A DNA stretch of 64,000 nucleotides from NCBI RefSeq assembly GCF_029227915.1, contig NC_079885.1, positions 15,511,001 through 15,575,000 on the forward strand, read 5' to 3'. The notes beneath the pieces are model-generated. The model worked only from the letters and a program-made list of their open reading frames with translations, was not told where the DNA came from and did not search any database. Positions 1 through 12,324 of this stretch are shown here, in pieces; the first letter of the stretch is position 1; every line of letters starts with the position of its first letter. The stretch comes from Hydractinia symbiolongicarpus. Lineage: Eukaryota; Cnidaria; Hydrozoa; Anthoathecata; Hydractiniidae. Both the position numbers and the translations under genes were made by a program.

Positions 1-267
1 AAAAGGGCGATGTAGTTACTTTGCTAATTAACTTTGTCATATGAAAATTAAGTCTGAAAGCACCCTAGATTTCCTTCGTTGGAACTTTTTACCGAAAATC
101 TTAAAGCGCATGGTTGTCGTAAAGAATCGATAGCGCTTAAAAAGAGCTTTCAAATGCACATAAACACGACCTATTTCGGATGATCCAGTCAAGAAATATG
201 ACCTTTAAAGTTTGAACCATTTTCGATGTAATGTGCTAATAAATCGTAGATATCTGCCCGTTTGTGT
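1..267. other. Partial 5S spacer at the left edge
   Basis: This is the right-hand part of a spacer. It begins with aaaagggcga, a variant also found at 26162, 32418 and 36399, where it marks the start of the other copies of this block. It holds the tcatatga palindrome near 38-45, a T5 run near 86-90, agcgct near 132 and the TATA-like taataaat at 237-244, 31 bp before the first gene. No coding sequence is seen. Confidence 0.9.
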
Positions 268-386
268 GTCTACGACCATACCACGATGAACACACCTGTT
301 CTCGTCCGATCACGGAAGTTAAGCATCCTCGGGCCGGGATAGTACTTGGATGGAGGACCGCCTGGGAACTCCCGGTGTCGTAGGCT
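268..386 (+). rRNA. 5S rRNA, unit 1 (G61C, G87A)
   Basis: G61C opens the C17-G61 pair of helix II and lies in the A box; G87A turns the GGGA loop of helix IV into AGGA. The 5' flank reads tttgtgtgtc instead of tttgtttgtc. The same haplotype and flank recur in units 47, 58 and 65, each the first unit of a higher-order block. Confidence 0.96.
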
Positions 387-492
387 ATTGACTTTTTCAC
401 GTTACATTATTTATCATTACGACTGTGACGTATCTTTTTTACGCAATAGCCGCTGAGTAAATCAAGTAAGGGACATCATTAGAAGTTTCTTT

Positions 493-505
493 CCCTTCAA
501 AAGGG
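493..505 (+). other. Small spacer hairpin in block-start units
   Basis: cccttcaaaaggg can form a 5-bp stem with a 3-nt loop. It exists only in the spacers after units 1, 47, 58 and 65; elsewhere aaaacgg or aaagcgg breaks it. No function is implied. Confidence 0.4.
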
Positions 506-836
506 CTACGATCTGGCAGCATTAAATGCGCCACGTCGCAAATGAATGGATTACGAGCGTCAGACAAAGAGAATGGCGATGTAGCTAATTTGCTAATTAA
601 CTTTGTCATATGAAAATTAAGTCTGAAAGTACCCTAGATTGCCTTCGTTGAAACTTTTTACCGGAAATCTTAAAGCGCATGGTTGTCGTAATTAATGGAT
701 AGCGCTTGAAATGAGCTTTCAAATGCACATAAACACGACCTATTTCGGATGATCCAGTCAAGAAATATGACCTTTTAAATTTAAACCATTTTCGATGTAA
801 TGTGCTAATAAATCGTAGATATCTGCCCGTTTGTTT

Positions 837-955
837 GTCTACGACCATACCACGATGAACACACCTGTTCTCGTCCGATCACGGAAGTTAAGCATCGTTG
901 GGCCGGGATAGTACTTGGATGTGGGACCGCCTGGGAACTCCTGGTGTCGTAGGCT
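837..955 (+). rRNA. 5S rRNA, unit 2 (C63T, G86T, C106T)
   Basis: C63T is at the bulged base of helix II, G86T opens the G86-C91 pair under the helix IV loop, and C106T keeps a G69-U106 wobble in helix V. The same haplotype is in units 4, 10, 48 and 66. It is followed by the spacer variant cccctgagtaaatc. Confidence 0.96.
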
Positions 956-1405
956 ATTGACTTTTTCACGTTACATTATTTATCATTACGACTGTGACGT
1001 ATCTTTTTTACGCAATAGCCCCTGAGTAAATCAAGTAAGGGACGTGATTAGAAGATGCTTTCCCTTCAAAACGGCTACAATCTTGCTGCAATAAATGCGC
1101 CACGTCGCAAATAAATGGATTATGAGCGTCAGACAAAGAAAATGGCGATGTAGTTACTTTGCTAATTAACTTTGTCATATGAAAATTAAATCTGAAAGCA
1201 CCCCAGATTTCCTTCGTTGGAACTTTTTACCGGAAATCTTAAAGCGCATGGTTGTCGTAAAGAATCGATAGCGCTTGAAATGACCTTTCAAATGCACATA
1301 AACACGACCTATTTCGGATGATCCAGTCAAGAAATATGACCTTTAAAGTTTAAACCATTTTCGATGTGATGTGCTAATAAATCGTAGATATCTGCCCGTT
1401 TGTTT

Positions 1406-1524
1406 GTCTACGACCATACCACGATGAACACACCTGTTCTCGTCCGATCACGGAAGTTAAGCATCGTCGGGCCGGGATAGTACTTGGATGGGGGACCGCC
1501 TGGGAACTCCCGGTGTTGTAGGCT
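1406..1524 (+). rRNA. 5S rRNA, unit 3 (C112T)
   Basis: C112T makes a G7-U112 wobble in helix I; otherwise consensus. Same as units 5 and 11. The spacer downstream lacks one C (aatagcgctg for aatagccgctg), giving a 568-bp unit. Confidence 0.97.
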
Positions 1525-1973
1525 ATTGACTTTTTCACGTTACATTATTTATCATTACGACTGTGACGTATCTTTTTTACGCAATAGCGCTGAGTAAATC
1601 AAGTAAGGGACGTTATTAGAAGTTTCTTTCCCTTCAAAGCGGCTACGATCTGGCTGCAATAAATGCGCCACGTCGTAAATAAATGGATTACGAGCGTCAG
1701 ACAAAGAAAATGGCGATGTAGTAACTTTGCTAATTAACTTTGTCATATGAAAATTAAGTCGGAAAGCACCCTAGATTTCCTTCGTTGGAACTTTTTACCG
1801 GAAATCATAAAGCGCATTATTGTTGTCAAGAATCGATAGCGCTTAAAAAGAGCTGTCAAACGCACATAAACACGACCTATTTCGAATGATCCAGTCAAGA
1901 AATATGACCTTTAAAGTTTAAACCATTTTCGATGTAATGTGCTAATAAATCGTAGATATCTGCCCGTTTGTTT

Positions 1974-2092
1974 GTCTACGACCATACCACGATGAACACA
2001 CCTGTTCTCGTCCGATCACGGAAGTTAAGCATCGTTGGGCCGGGATAGTACTTGGATGTGGGACCGCCTGGGAACTCCTGGTGTCGTAGGCT
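1974..2092 (+). rRNA. 5S rRNA, unit 4 (C63T, G86T, C106T)
   Basis: The gene and downstream spacer copy unit 2, but the upstream spacer is of another type (cattattgttgtcaag, ttcgaatgatcc), so this unit is a recombinant. Unit 10 is the same recombinant. Confidence 0.96.
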
Positions 2093-2542
2093 ATTGACTT
2101 TTTCACGTTACATTATTTATCATTACGACTGTGACGTATCTTTTTTACGCAATAGCCCCTGAGTAAATCAAGTAAGGGACGTGATTAGAAGATGCTTTCC
2201 CTTCAAAACGGCTACAATCTTGCTGCAATAAATGCGCCACGTCGCAAATAAATGGATTACGAGCGTCAGACAAAGAAAATGGCGATGTAGTTACTTTGCT
2301 AATTAACTTTGTCATATGAAAATTAAATCTGAAAGCACCCCAGATTTCCTTCGTTGGAACTTTTTACCGGAAATCTTAAAGCGCATGGTTGTCGTAAAGA
2401 ATCGATAGCGCTTGAAATGAGCTTTCAAATGCACATAAACACGACCTATTTCGGATGATCCAGTCAAGAAATATGACCTTTAAAGTTTAAACCATTTTCG
2501 ATGTAATGTGCTAATAAATCGTAGATATCTGCCCGTTTGTTT

Positions 2543-2661
2543 GTCTACGACCATACCACGATGAACACACCTGTTCTCGTCCGATCACGGAAGTTAAGCA
2601 TCGTCGGGCCGGGATAGTACTTGGATGGGGGACCGCCTGGGAACTCCCGGTGTTGTAGGCT
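2543..2661 (+). rRNA. 5S rRNA, unit 5 (C112T)
   Basis: Single helix I wobble change G7-U112. With unit 4 it repeats the pair formed by units 2 and 3, and again by 10 and 11. Confidence 0.97.
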
Positions 2662-3110
2662 ATTGACTTTTTCACGTTACATTATTTATCATTACGACTG
2701 TGACGTATCTTTTTTACGCAATAGCGCTGAGTAAATCAAGTAAGGGACGTTATTAGAAGTTTCTTTCCCTTCAAAGCGGCTACGATCTGGCTGCACTAAA
2801 TGCGCCACGTCGCAAATCAATGGATTACGAGCGTCAGACAAAGAAAATGGCGATGTAGTTAATTTGCTAATTAACTTTGTCATATGAAAATTAAGTCTGC
2901 AAGTACCCTAGATTGCCTTCGTTGGAACTTTTTACCGGAAATCATAAAGCGCATTATTGTTGTCCAGAATCGATAGCGCTTAATAAGAGCTGTCAAACGC
3001 ACATAAACACGACCTATTTCGAATGATCCAGTCAAGAAATATGACCTTTAAAATTTGAACCATTTTCGATGTAATGTGCTAATAAATCGTAGATATCTGC
3101 CCGTTTGTTT

Positions 3111-3229
3111 GTCTACGACCATACCACGATGAACACACCTGTTCTCGTCCGATCACGGAAGTTAAGCATCGTCGGGCCGGGATAGTACTTGAATGGGGGA
3201 CCGCCTGGGAACTCCTGGTGTTGTAGGCT
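3111..3229 (+). rRNA. 5S rRNA, unit 6 (G82A, C106T, C112T)
   Basis: G82A gives an A82-C94 mismatch in helix IV and lies in the C box; C106T and C112T keep G-U wobbles. Same haplotype in units 8 and 49. Confidence 0.95.
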
Positions 3230-3678
3230 ATTGACTTTTTCACGTTACATTATTTATCATTACGACTGTGACGTATCTTTTTTACGCAATAGCGCTGAGT
3301 AAATCAAGTAAGGGACGTTATTAGAAGTTTCTTTCCCTTCAAAGCGGCTACGATCTGGCTGCAATAAATGCGCCACGTCGCAAATAAATGGATTACGAGC
3401 GTCAGACAAAGAAAATGGCGATGTAGTTAATTTGCTAATTAACTTTGTCATATGAAAATTAAGTCTGCAAGTACCCTAGATTGCCTTCGTTGGAACTTTT
3501 TACCGGAAATCATAAAGCGCATTATTGTTGTCCAGAATCGATAGCGCTTAAAAAGAGCTGTCAAACGCACATAAACACGACCTATTTTGAATGATCCAGT
3601 CAAGAAATATGACCTTTAAAGTTTGAACCATTTTCGATGTAATGTGCTAATAAATCGTAGATATCTGCCAGTTTGTTT

Positions 3679-3797
3679 GTCTACGACCATACCACGATGA
3701 ACACACCTGTTCTCGTCCGATCACGGAAGTTAAGAATCCTCGGGCCGGGATAGTACTGGGATGGGGGACCGCCTGGGAACTCCCGGTGTCGTAGGCT
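3679..3797 (+). rRNA. 5S rRNA, unit 7 (C57A, G61C, T80G)
   Basis: C57A and G61C remove two helix II pairs (G21-C57, C17-G61), both inside the A box; T80G is at the C box edge and could pair as G80-U96. The 5' flank has gccagttt. Family of units 7, 9, 12, 14, 68 and 71; reduced function is possible. Confidence 0.92.
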
Positions 3798-4247
3798 ATT
3801 GACTTTTTCACGTTACATTATTTATCATTACGACTGTGACGTATCTTTTTTACGAAATAGCCGCTGAGTAAATCAAGAAAGAGACATGATTAGAAGTTGC
3901 TTTCCCTTCAAAACGGCTACGATATGGCAGCAATAAATGCGCCAAGTCGCAAATGAATGGATTACGAGCGTCAGACAAAGAAAATGGCGATGTAGTAACT
4001 TTGCTAATTAACTTTGTCATATGAAAATTAAGTCGGAAAGCACCCTAGATTTCCTTCGTTGGAACTTTTTACCGGAAATCATAAAGCGCATTATTGTTGT
4101 CAAGAATCGATAGCGCTTAAAAAGAGCTGTCAAACGCACATAAACACGACCTATTTCGAATGATCCAGTCAAGAAATATGACCTTTAAAATTTGAACCAT
4201 TTTCGATGTAATGTGCTAATAAATCGTAGATATCTGCCCGTTTGTTT

Positions 4248-4366
4248 GTCTACGACCATACCACGATGAACACACCTGTTCTCGTCCGATCACGGAAGTT
4301 AAGCATCGTCGGGCCGGGATAGTACTTGAATGGGGGACCGCCTGGGAACTCCTGGTGTTGTAGGCT
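4248..4366 (+). rRNA. 5S rRNA, unit 8 (G82A, C106T, C112T)
   Basis: Same haplotype as unit 6. Units 6-7 and 8-9 form a local two-unit duplication. Confidence 0.95.
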
Positions 4367-4815
4367 ATTGACTTTTTCACGTTACATTATTTATCATTAC
4401 GACTGTGACGTATCTTTTTTACGCAATAGCGCTGAGTAAATCAAGTAAGGGACGTTATTAGAAGTTTCTTTCCCTTCAAAGCGGCTACGATCTGGCTGCA
4501 ATAAATGCGCCACGTCGCAAATAAATGGATTACGAGCGTCAGACAAAGAAAATGGCGATGTAGTTAATTTGCTAATTAACTTTGTCATATGAAAATTAAG
4601 TCTGCAAGTACCCTAGATTGCCTTCGTTGGAACTTTTTACCGGAAATCATAAAGCGCATTATTGTTGTCCAGAATCGATAGCGCTTAAAAAGAGCTGTCA
4701 AACGCACATAAACACGACCTATTTTGAATGATCCAGTCAAGAAATATGACCTTTAAAGTTTGAACCATTTTCGATGTAATGTGCTAATAAATCGTAGATA
4801 TCTGCCAGTTTGTTT

Positions 4816-4934
4816 GTCTACGACCATACCACGATGAACACACCTGTTCTCGTCCGATCACGGAAGTTAAGAATCCTCGGGCCGGGATAGTACTGGGATG
4901 GGGGACCGCCTGGGAACTCCCGGTGTCGTAGGCT
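4816..4934 (+). rRNA. 5S rRNA, unit 9 (C57A, G61C, T80G)
   Basis: Same helix II-disrupting haplotype and gccagttt flank as unit 7; the downstream spacer also matches (acgatatggcagc). Confidence 0.92.
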
Positions 4935-5384
4935 ATTGACTTTTTCACGTTACATTATTTATCATTACGACTGTGACGTATCTTTTTTACGAAATAGCCG
5001 CTGAGTAAATCAAGAAAGAGACATGATTAGAAGTTGCTTTCCCTTCAAAACGGCTACGATATGGCAGCAATAAATGCGCCAAGTCGCAAATGAATGGATT
5101 ACGAGCGTCAGACAAAGAAAATGGCGATGTAGTAACTTTGCTAATTAACTTTGTCATATGAAAATTAAGTCGGAAAGCACCCTAGATTTCCTTCGTTGGA
5201 ACTTTTTACCGGAAATCATAAAGCGCATTATTGTTGTCAAGAATCGATAGCGCTTAAAAAGAGCTGTCAAACGCACATAAACACGACCTATTTCGAATGA
5301 TCCAGTCAAGAAATATGACCTTTAAAGTTTAAACCATTTTCGATGTAATGTGCTAATAAATCGTAGATATCTGCCCGTTTGTTT

Positions 5385-5503
5385 GTCTACGACCATACCA
5401 CGATGAACACACCTGTTCTCGTCCGATCACGGAAGTTAAGCATCGTTGGGCCGGGATAGTACTTGGATGTGGGACCGCCTGGGAACTCCTGGTGTCGTAG
5501 GCT
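5385..5503 (+). rRNA. 5S rRNA, unit 10 (C63T, G86T, C106T)
   Basis: Matches unit 4 in gene and in recombinant upstream spacer, so it is a later copy of that unit. Confidence 0.96.
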
Positions 5504-5953
5504 ATTGACTTTTTCACGTTACATTATTTATCATTACGACTGTGACGTATCTTTTTTACGCAATAGCCCCTGAGTAAATCAAGTAAGGGACGTGATTAGA
5601 AGATGCTTTCCCTTCAAAACGGCTACAATCTTGCTGCAATAAATGCGCCACGTCGCAAATAAATGGATTACGAGCGTCAGACAAAGAAAATGGCGATGTA
5701 GTTACTTTGCTAATTAACTTTGTCATATGAAAATTAAATCTGAAAGCACCCCAGATTTCCTTCGTTGGAACTTTTTACCGGAAATCTTAAAGCGCATGGT
5801 TGTCGTAAAGAATCGATAGCGCTTGAAATGAGCTTTCAAATGCACATAAACACGACCTATTTCGGATGATCCAGTCAAGAAATATGACCTTTAAAGTTTA
5901 AACCATTTTCGATGTAATGTGCTAATAAATCGTAGATATCTGCCCGTTTGTTT

Positions 5954-6072
5954 GTCTACGACCATACCACGATGAACACACCTGTTCTCGTCCGATCACG
6001 GAAGTTAAGCATCGTCGGGCCGGGATAGTACTTGGATGGGGGACCGCCTGGGAACTCCCGGTGTTGTAGGCT
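5954..6072 (+). rRNA. 5S rRNA, unit 11 (C112T)
   Basis: One wobble change in helix I. The downstream spacer has gctgcactaaatg, as after unit 5 and unit 67. Confidence 0.97.
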
Positions 6073-6521
6073 ATTGACTTTTTCACGTTACATTATTTAT
6101 CATTACGACTGTGACGTATCTTTTTTACGCAATAGCGCTGAGTAAATCAAGTAAGGGACGTTATTAGAAGTTTCTTTCCCTTCAAAGCGGCTACGATCTG
6201 GCTGCACTAAATGCGCCACGTCGCAAATCAATGGATTACGAGCGTCAGACAAAGAAAATGGCGATGTAGTTAATTTGCTAATTAACTTTGTCATATGAAA
6301 ATTAAGTCTGCAAGTACCCTAGATTGCCTTCGTTGGAACTTTTTACCGGAAATCATAAAGCGCATTATTGTTGTCCAGAATCGATAGCGCTTAATAAGAG
6401 CTGTCAAACGCACATAAACACGACCTATTTTGAATGATCCAGTCAAGAAATATGACCTTTAAAATTTGAACCATTTTCGATGTAATGTGCTAATAAATCG
6501 TAGATATCTGCCCGTTTGTTT

Positions 6522-6640
6522 GTCTACGACCATACCACGATGAACACACCTGTTCTCGTCCGATCACGGAAGTTAAGAATCCTCGGGCCGGGATAGTACT
6601 GGGATGGGGGACCGCCTGGGAACTCCCGGTGTCGTAGGCT
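6522..6640 (+). rRNA. 5S rRNA, unit 12 (C57A, G61C, T80G)
   Basis: Same gene haplotype as unit 7 but with the normal gcccgttt flank, so gene and flank variants have been separated by exchange. Confidence 0.92.
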
Positions 6641-7090
6641 ATTGACTTTTTCACGTTACATTATTTATCATTACGACTGTGACGTATCTTTTTTACGAAA
6701 TAGCCGCTGAGTAAATCAAGAAAGAGACATGATTAGAAGTTGCTTTCCCTTCAAAACGGCTACGATATGGCAGCAATAAATGCGCCAAGTCGCAAATGAA
6801 TGGATTACGAGCGTCAGACAAAGAAAATGGCGATGTAGTAACTTTGCTAATTAACTTTGTCATATGAAAATTAAGTCGGAAAGCACCCTAGATTTCCTTC
6901 GTTGGAACTTTTTACCGGAAATCATAAAGCGCATTATTGTTGTCAAGAATCGATAGCGCTTAAAAAGAGCTGTCAAACGCACATAAACACGACCTATTTC
7001 TAATGATCCAGTCAAGAAATATGACCTTTAAAGTTTAAACCATTTTCGATGTAATGTGCTAATAAATCGTAGATATCTGCCCGTTTGTTT

Positions 7091-7209
7091 GTCTACGACC
7101 ATACCACGATGAACACACCTGTTCTCGTCCGATCACGGAAGTTAAGCATCGTCGGGCCGGGATAGTACTTGGATGGGGGAACGCCTGGGAACTCCCGGTG
7201 TTGTAGGCT
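7091..7209 (+). rRNA. 5S rRNA, unit 13 (C91A, C112T)
   Basis: C91A opens the G86-C91 pair that closes the helix IV loop and lies in the C box; C112T is a wobble. Related to units 69 and 70. Confidence 0.94.
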
Positions 7210-7658
7210 ATTGACTTTTTCACGTTACATTATTTATCATTACGACTGTGACGTATCTTTTTTACGCAATAGCGCTGAGTAAATCAAGTAAGGGACGTTA
7301 TTAGAAGTTTCTTTCCCTTCAAAGCGGCTACGATCTGGCTGCAATAAATGCGCCACGTCGCAAATCAATGGATTACGAGCGTCAGACAAAGAAAATGGCG
7401 ATGTAGTTAATTTGCTAATTAACTTTGTCATATGAAAATTAAGTCTGCAAGTACCCTAGATTGCCTTTGTTGGAACTTTTTACCGGAAATCATAAAGCGC
7501 ATTATTGTTGTCCAGAATCGATAGCGCTTAAAAAGAGCTGTCAAACGCACATAAACACGACCTATTTCGAATGATCCAGTCAAGAAATATGACCTTTAAA
7601 GTTTGAACCATTTTCGATGTAATGTGCTAATAAATCGTAGATATCTGCCCGTTTGTTT

Positions 7659-7776
7659 GTCTACGACCATACCACGATGAACACACCTGTTCTCGTCCGA
7701 TCACGGAAGTTAAGAATCCTCGGGCCGGGATAGTACTGGGATGGGGACCGCCTGGGAACTCCCGGTGTCGTAGGCT
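7659..7776 (+). rRNA. 5S rRNA, unit 14 (C57A, G61C, T80G, one G lost at 85-89)
   Basis: 118 nt: one G is missing from the run at +85 to +89, shortening the helix IV stem-loop and the C box, on top of the two helix II breaks. Its counterpart, unit 71, keeps all five G. A candidate inactive copy. Confidence 0.88.
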
Positions 7777-8226
7777 ATTGACTTTTTCACGTTACATTAT
7801 TTATCATTACGACTGTGACGTATCTTTTTTACGAAATAGCCGCTGAGTAAATCAAGAAAGAGACATGATTAGAAGTTGCTTTCCCTTCAAAACGGCTACG
7901 ATCTGGCAGCAATAAATGCGCCAAGTCGCAAATGAATGGATTACGAGCGTCAGACAAAGAAAATGGCGATGTAGTAACTTTGCTAATTAACTTTGTCATA
8001 TGAAAATTAAGTCGGAAAGCACCCTAGATTTCCTTCGTTGGAACTTTTTACCGGAAATCATAAAGCGCATTATTGTTGTCAAGAATCGATAGCGCTTAAA
8101 AAGAGCTGTCAAACGCACATAAACACGACCTATTTCGAATGATCCAGTCAAGAAATATGACCTTTAAAGTTTGAACCATTTTCGATGTAATGTGCTAATA
8201 AATCGTAGATATCTGCCCGTTTGTTT

Positions 8227-8345
8227 GTCTACGACCATACCACGATGAACACACCTGTTCTCGTCCGATCACGGAAGTTAAGCATCGTCGGGCCGGGATA
8301 GTACTTGGATGGGAGACCGCCTGGGAACTCCCGGTGTCGTAGGCT
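8227..8345 (+). rRNA. 5S rRNA, unit 15 (G88A)
   Basis: G88A changes the helix IV loop from GGGA to GAGA, the form common in other animals, and keeps the GNRA pattern. Same change in units 72 and 77. Confidence 0.97.
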
Positions 8346-8795
8346 ATTGACTTTTTCACGTTACATTATTTATCATTACGACTGTGACGTATCTTTTTTA
8401 CGAAATAGCCGCTGAGTAAATCAAGAAAGAGACATGATTAGAAGTTGCTTTCCCTTCAAAACGGCTACGATCTGGCAGCAATAAATGCGCCAAGTCGCAA
8501 ATGAATGGATTACAAGCGTCAGACAAAGAAAATGGCGATGTAGTTACTTTGCTAATTAACTTTGTCATATGAAAATTAAGTCGGAAAGCACCCTAGATTT
8601 CCTTCGTTGGAACTTTTTACCGGAAATCTTAAAGCGCATGGTTGTCGTAATTAATCGATAGCGCTTGAAATGAGCTTTCAAATGCACATAAACACGACCT
8701 ATTTCGGATAATCCAGTCAAGAAATATGACTTTTAAAGTTTAAACCATTTTCGATGTAATGTGCTAATAAATCGTAGATATCTGCCCGTTTTTTT

Positions 8796-8914
8796 GTCTA
8801 CGACCATACCACGATGAACACACCTGTTCTCGTCCGATCACGGAAGTTAAGCATCGTCGGGCCAGGATAGTACTTGGATGGGGGACCGCCTGGGAACTCC
8901 CGGTGTCGTAGGCT
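8796..8914 (+). rRNA. 5S rRNA, unit 16 (G69A)
   Basis: G69A turns G69-C106 of helix V into an A-C mismatch and alters the intermediate element. The 5' flank is gtttttttgtc (T7). First of eight G69A units (16, 17, 73-75, 78-80). Confidence 0.95.
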
Positions 8915-9361
8915 ATTGACTTTTTCACGTTACATCATTTATCATTACGACTGTGACGTATCTTTTTTACGCAATAGCCGCTGAGTAAATCAAGAAAGAG
9001 ACATGATTAGAAGTTGCTTTCCCTTCAAAACGGCTACAATCTTGCTGCAATAAATGCGCCAAGTCGCAAATGAATGGATTACGAGCGTCAGACAAAGAAA
9101 ATGGCGATGTAGTTACTTTGCTAATTAACTTTGTCATATGAAAATTAAGTCTGAAAGCACCCTAGATTTCCTTCGTTGGAACTTTTTACCGGAAATCTTA
9201 AAGCGCATGGTTGTCGTAAAGAATCGATAGCGCTTGAAATGAGCTTTCAAATGCACATAAACACGACCTATTTCTGATGCAGTCAAGAAATATGACCTTT
9301 AAAGTTTAAACCATTTTCGATGTAATGTGCTAATAAATCGTAGATATCTGCCCGTTTGTTT

Positions 9362-9480
9362 GTCTACGACCATACCACGATGAACACACCTGTTCTCGTC
9401 CGATCACGGAAGTTAAGCATCGTCGGGCCAGGATAGTACTTGGATGGGGGACCGCCTGGGAACTGCCGGTGTCGTAGGCT
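9362..9480 (+). rRNA. 5S rRNA, unit 17 (G69A, C104G)
   Basis: G69A and C104G each break a helix V pair (69-106 and 71-104). The upstream spacer has lost three bases (tttctgatgcagtc), giving the shortest spacing in the window, 566 bp. Confidence 0.92.
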
Positions 9481-9929
9481 ATTGACTTTTTCACGTTACA
9501 TTATTTATCATTACGACTGTGACGTATCTTTTTTACGCAATAGCCGCTGAGTAAATCAAGTAAGGGACGTGATTAGAAGATGCTTTCCCTTCAAAACGGC
9601 TACAATCTTGCTGCAATAAATGCGCCACGTCGCAAATAAATGGATTACGAGCGTCAGACAAAGAAAATGGCGATGTAGTTACTTTGCTAATTAACTTTGT
9701 CATATGAAAATTAAGTCTGAAAGCACCCTAGATTTCCTTCGTTGGAACTTTTTACGGAAATCTTAAAGCGCATGGTTGTCGTAAAGAATCGATAGCGCTT
9801 GAAATGAGCTTTCAAATGCACATAAACACGACCTATTTCGGATGATCCAGTCAAGAAATATGACCTTTAAAGTTTAAACCATTTTCGATGTAATGTGCTA
9901 ATAAATCGTAGATATCTGCCCGTTTGTTT

Positions 9930-10048
9930 GTCTACGACCATACCACGATGAACACACCTGTTCTCGTCCGATCACGGAAGTTAAGCATCGCCGGGCCGGG
10001 ATAGTACTTGGATGGGGGACCGCCTGGGAACTCCCGGTGTCGCAGGCT
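9930..10048 (+). rRNA. 5S rRNA, unit 18 (T62C, T114C)
   Basis: T62C removes A16-U62 in helix II; T114C removes A5-U114 in helix I. T62C is shared with units 76 and 81; T114C is also in unit 94. Followed by gactatgacg in the spacer. Confidence 0.94.
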
Positions 10049-10498
10049 ATTGACTTTTTCACGTTACATTATTTATCATTACGACTATGACGTATCTTTT
10101 TTACGAAATAGCCGCTGAGTAAATCAAGAAAGAGACATGATTAGAAGTTGCTTTCCCTTCAAAACGGCTACGATCTGGCAGCAATAAATGCGCCAAGTCG
10201 CAAATGAATGGATTACAAGCGTCAGACAAAGAAAATGGCGATGTAGTTACTTTTCTAATTAACTTTGTCATATGAAAATTAAGTCTGAAAGCACCCTAGA
10301 TTGCCTTCGTTGGAACTTATTACCGGAAATCTTAAAGCGCATTATTGTTGTCAAGAATCGATAGCACTTAAAAAGAGCTGTCAAACGCACATAAACACGA
10401 CCTATTTCGAATGATCCAGTCAAGAAATATGACCTTTAAAGTTTGAACCATTTTCGATGTAATGTGCTAATAAATCGTAGATATCTGCCCGTTTGTTT

Positions 10499-10617
10499 GT
10501 CTACGACCATACCACGATGAATACACCTGTTCTTGTCCGATCACGGAAGTTAAGCATCGTCGGGCCGCGATAGTACTTGGATGGGGGACCGCCTGGGAAC
10601 TCCCGGTGTCGTAGGCT
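10499..10617 (+). rRNA. 5S rRNA, unit 19 (C24T, C36T, G70C)
   Basis: C24T and C36T fall in loops B and C; G70C makes a C-C mismatch in helix V. C36T and G70C are unique to this unit. The upstream spacer carries ttttctaatt and cttattacc, shared with unit 77. Confidence 0.94.
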
Positions 10618-11067
10618 ATTGACTTTTTCACGTTACATTATTTATCATTACGACTGTGACGTATCTTTTTTACGAAATAGCCGCTGAGTAAATCAAGAAA
10701 AAGACATGATTAGAAGTTGCTTTCCCTTCAAAACGGCTACGATCTGGCAGCAATAAATGCGCCAAGTCGCAAATGAATGGATTACGAGCGTCAGACAAAG
10801 AAAATGGCGATGTAGTAACTTTGCTAATTAACTTTGTCATATGAAAATTAAGTCGGAAAGCACCCTAGATTTCCTTCGTTGGAACTTTTTACCGGAAATC
10901 ATAAAGCGCATGGTTGTCGTAATTAATGGATAGCGCTTGAAATGAGCTTTCAAATGCACATAAACACGACCTATTTCGGATGATCCAGTCAAGAAATATG
11001 ACCTTTAAAGTTTAAACTATTTTCGATGTAATGTGCTAATAAATCGTAGATATCTGCCCGTTTGTTT

Positions 11068-11186
11068 GTTTACGACCATACCACGATGAACACACCTGTT
11101 CTCGTCCGATCACGGAAGTTAAGCATCGTCGGGCCGGGATAGTACTTGGATGGGGGACCGCCTGGAAACTCCCGGTGTCGTAGGCT
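11068..11186 (+). rRNA. 5S rRNA, unit 20 (C3T, G99A)
   Basis: C3T keeps a U3-G116 wobble in helix I; G99A is in loop E beside the C box. First of the C3T family (units 20-22, 29, 40, 44, 55, 64, 82, 90, 96, 98, 103, 104, 110, 113). Confidence 0.95.
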
Positions 11187-11636
11187 ATTGACTTTTTCAC
11201 GTTACATTATTTATCATTACGACTGTGACGTATCTTTTTTACGAAATAGCCGCTGAGTAAATCAAGAAAGAGACATGATTAGAAGTTGCTTTCCCTTCAA
11301 AACGGCTACGATCTGGCAGCAATAAATGCGCCAAGTCGCAAATGAATGGATTACGAGCGTCAGACAAAGAAAATGGCGATGTAGTAACTTTGCTAATTAA
11401 CTTTGTCATATGAAAATTAAGTCGGAAAGCACCCTAGATTTCCTTCGTTGGAACTTTTTACCGGAAATCATAAAGCGCATGGTTGTCGTAATTAATGGAT
11501 AGCGCTTGAAATGAGCTTTCAAATGCACATAAACACGACCTATTTCGGATGATCCAGTCAAGAAATATGACCTTTAAAGTTTAAACTATTTTCGATGTAA
11601 TGTGCTAATAAATCGTAGATATCTGCCCGTTTGTTT

Positions 11637-11755
11637 GTTTACGACCATACCACGATGAACACACCTGTTCTCGTCCGATCACGGCAGTTAAGCATCGTCG
11701 GGCCGGGATAGTACTTGGATGGGGGACCGCCTGGGAACTCCCGGTGTCGTAGGCT
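11637..11755 (+). rRNA. 5S rRNA, unit 21 (C3T, A49C)
   Basis: C3T is a wobble; A49C changes one base of the conserved AA bulge of helix III, a protein-contact region in eukaryotic 5S. A49C is private to this unit. Confidence 0.95.
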
Positions 11756-12205
11756 ATTGACTTTTTCACGTTACATTATTTATCATTACGACTGTGACGT
11801 ATCTTTTTTACGAAATAGCCGCTGAGTAAATCAAGAAAGAGACATGATTAGAAGTTGCTTTCCCTTCAAAACGGCTACGATCTGGCAGCAATAAATGCGC
11901 CAAGTCGCAAATGAATGGATTACGAGCGTCAGACAAAGAAAATGGCGATGTAGTTAATTTGCTAATAAACTTTGTCATATGAAAATTAAGTCTGAAAGCA
12001 CCCTAGATTTCCTTCGTTGGAACTTTTTACCGGAAATCTTAAAGCGCATGGTTGTCGTAAAGAATCGATAGCGCTTAAAAAGAGCTTTCAAATGCACATA
12101 AACACGACCTATTTCGGATAATCCAGTCAAGAAATGTGACCTTTAAAGTTTAAACCATTTTCGATGTAATGTGCTAATAAATCGTAGATATCTGCCCGTT
12201 TGTTT

Positions 12206-12324
12206 GTTTACGACCATACCACGATGAGCACACCTGTTCTCGTCCGATCACGGAAGTTAAGCATCGTCGGGCCGGGATAGTACTTGGATGTGGGACCGCC
12301 TGGGAACTCCCGGTGTCGTAGGCT
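12206..12324 (+). rRNA. 5S rRNA, unit 22 (C3T, A23G, G86T)
   Basis: A23G lies in loop B; G86T opens the last pair under the helix IV loop. Its counterpart 34131 bp away is unit 82. The upstream spacer has gctaataaac. Confidence 0.95.

Noticed and set aside
606-848. 80-codon minus-strand frames at 606-848 and 14820-15062
   Set aside because: They run from the 5S gene start into the spacer, depend on private single-base differences and are not kept in neighbouring units.
1555-1746. Minus-strand reading frames of 63 codons starting MTKLISK, in ten spacers (also at 2692, 3260, 4397, 6103, 7240, 23165, 27716, 37953, 39659)
   Set aside because: They lie wholly in the spacer and stay open only in units with a one-base spacer deletion (aatagcgctg, or gtaaacaag at 23165). 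About 100 other units are interrupted or shifted. They resemble no family I know.
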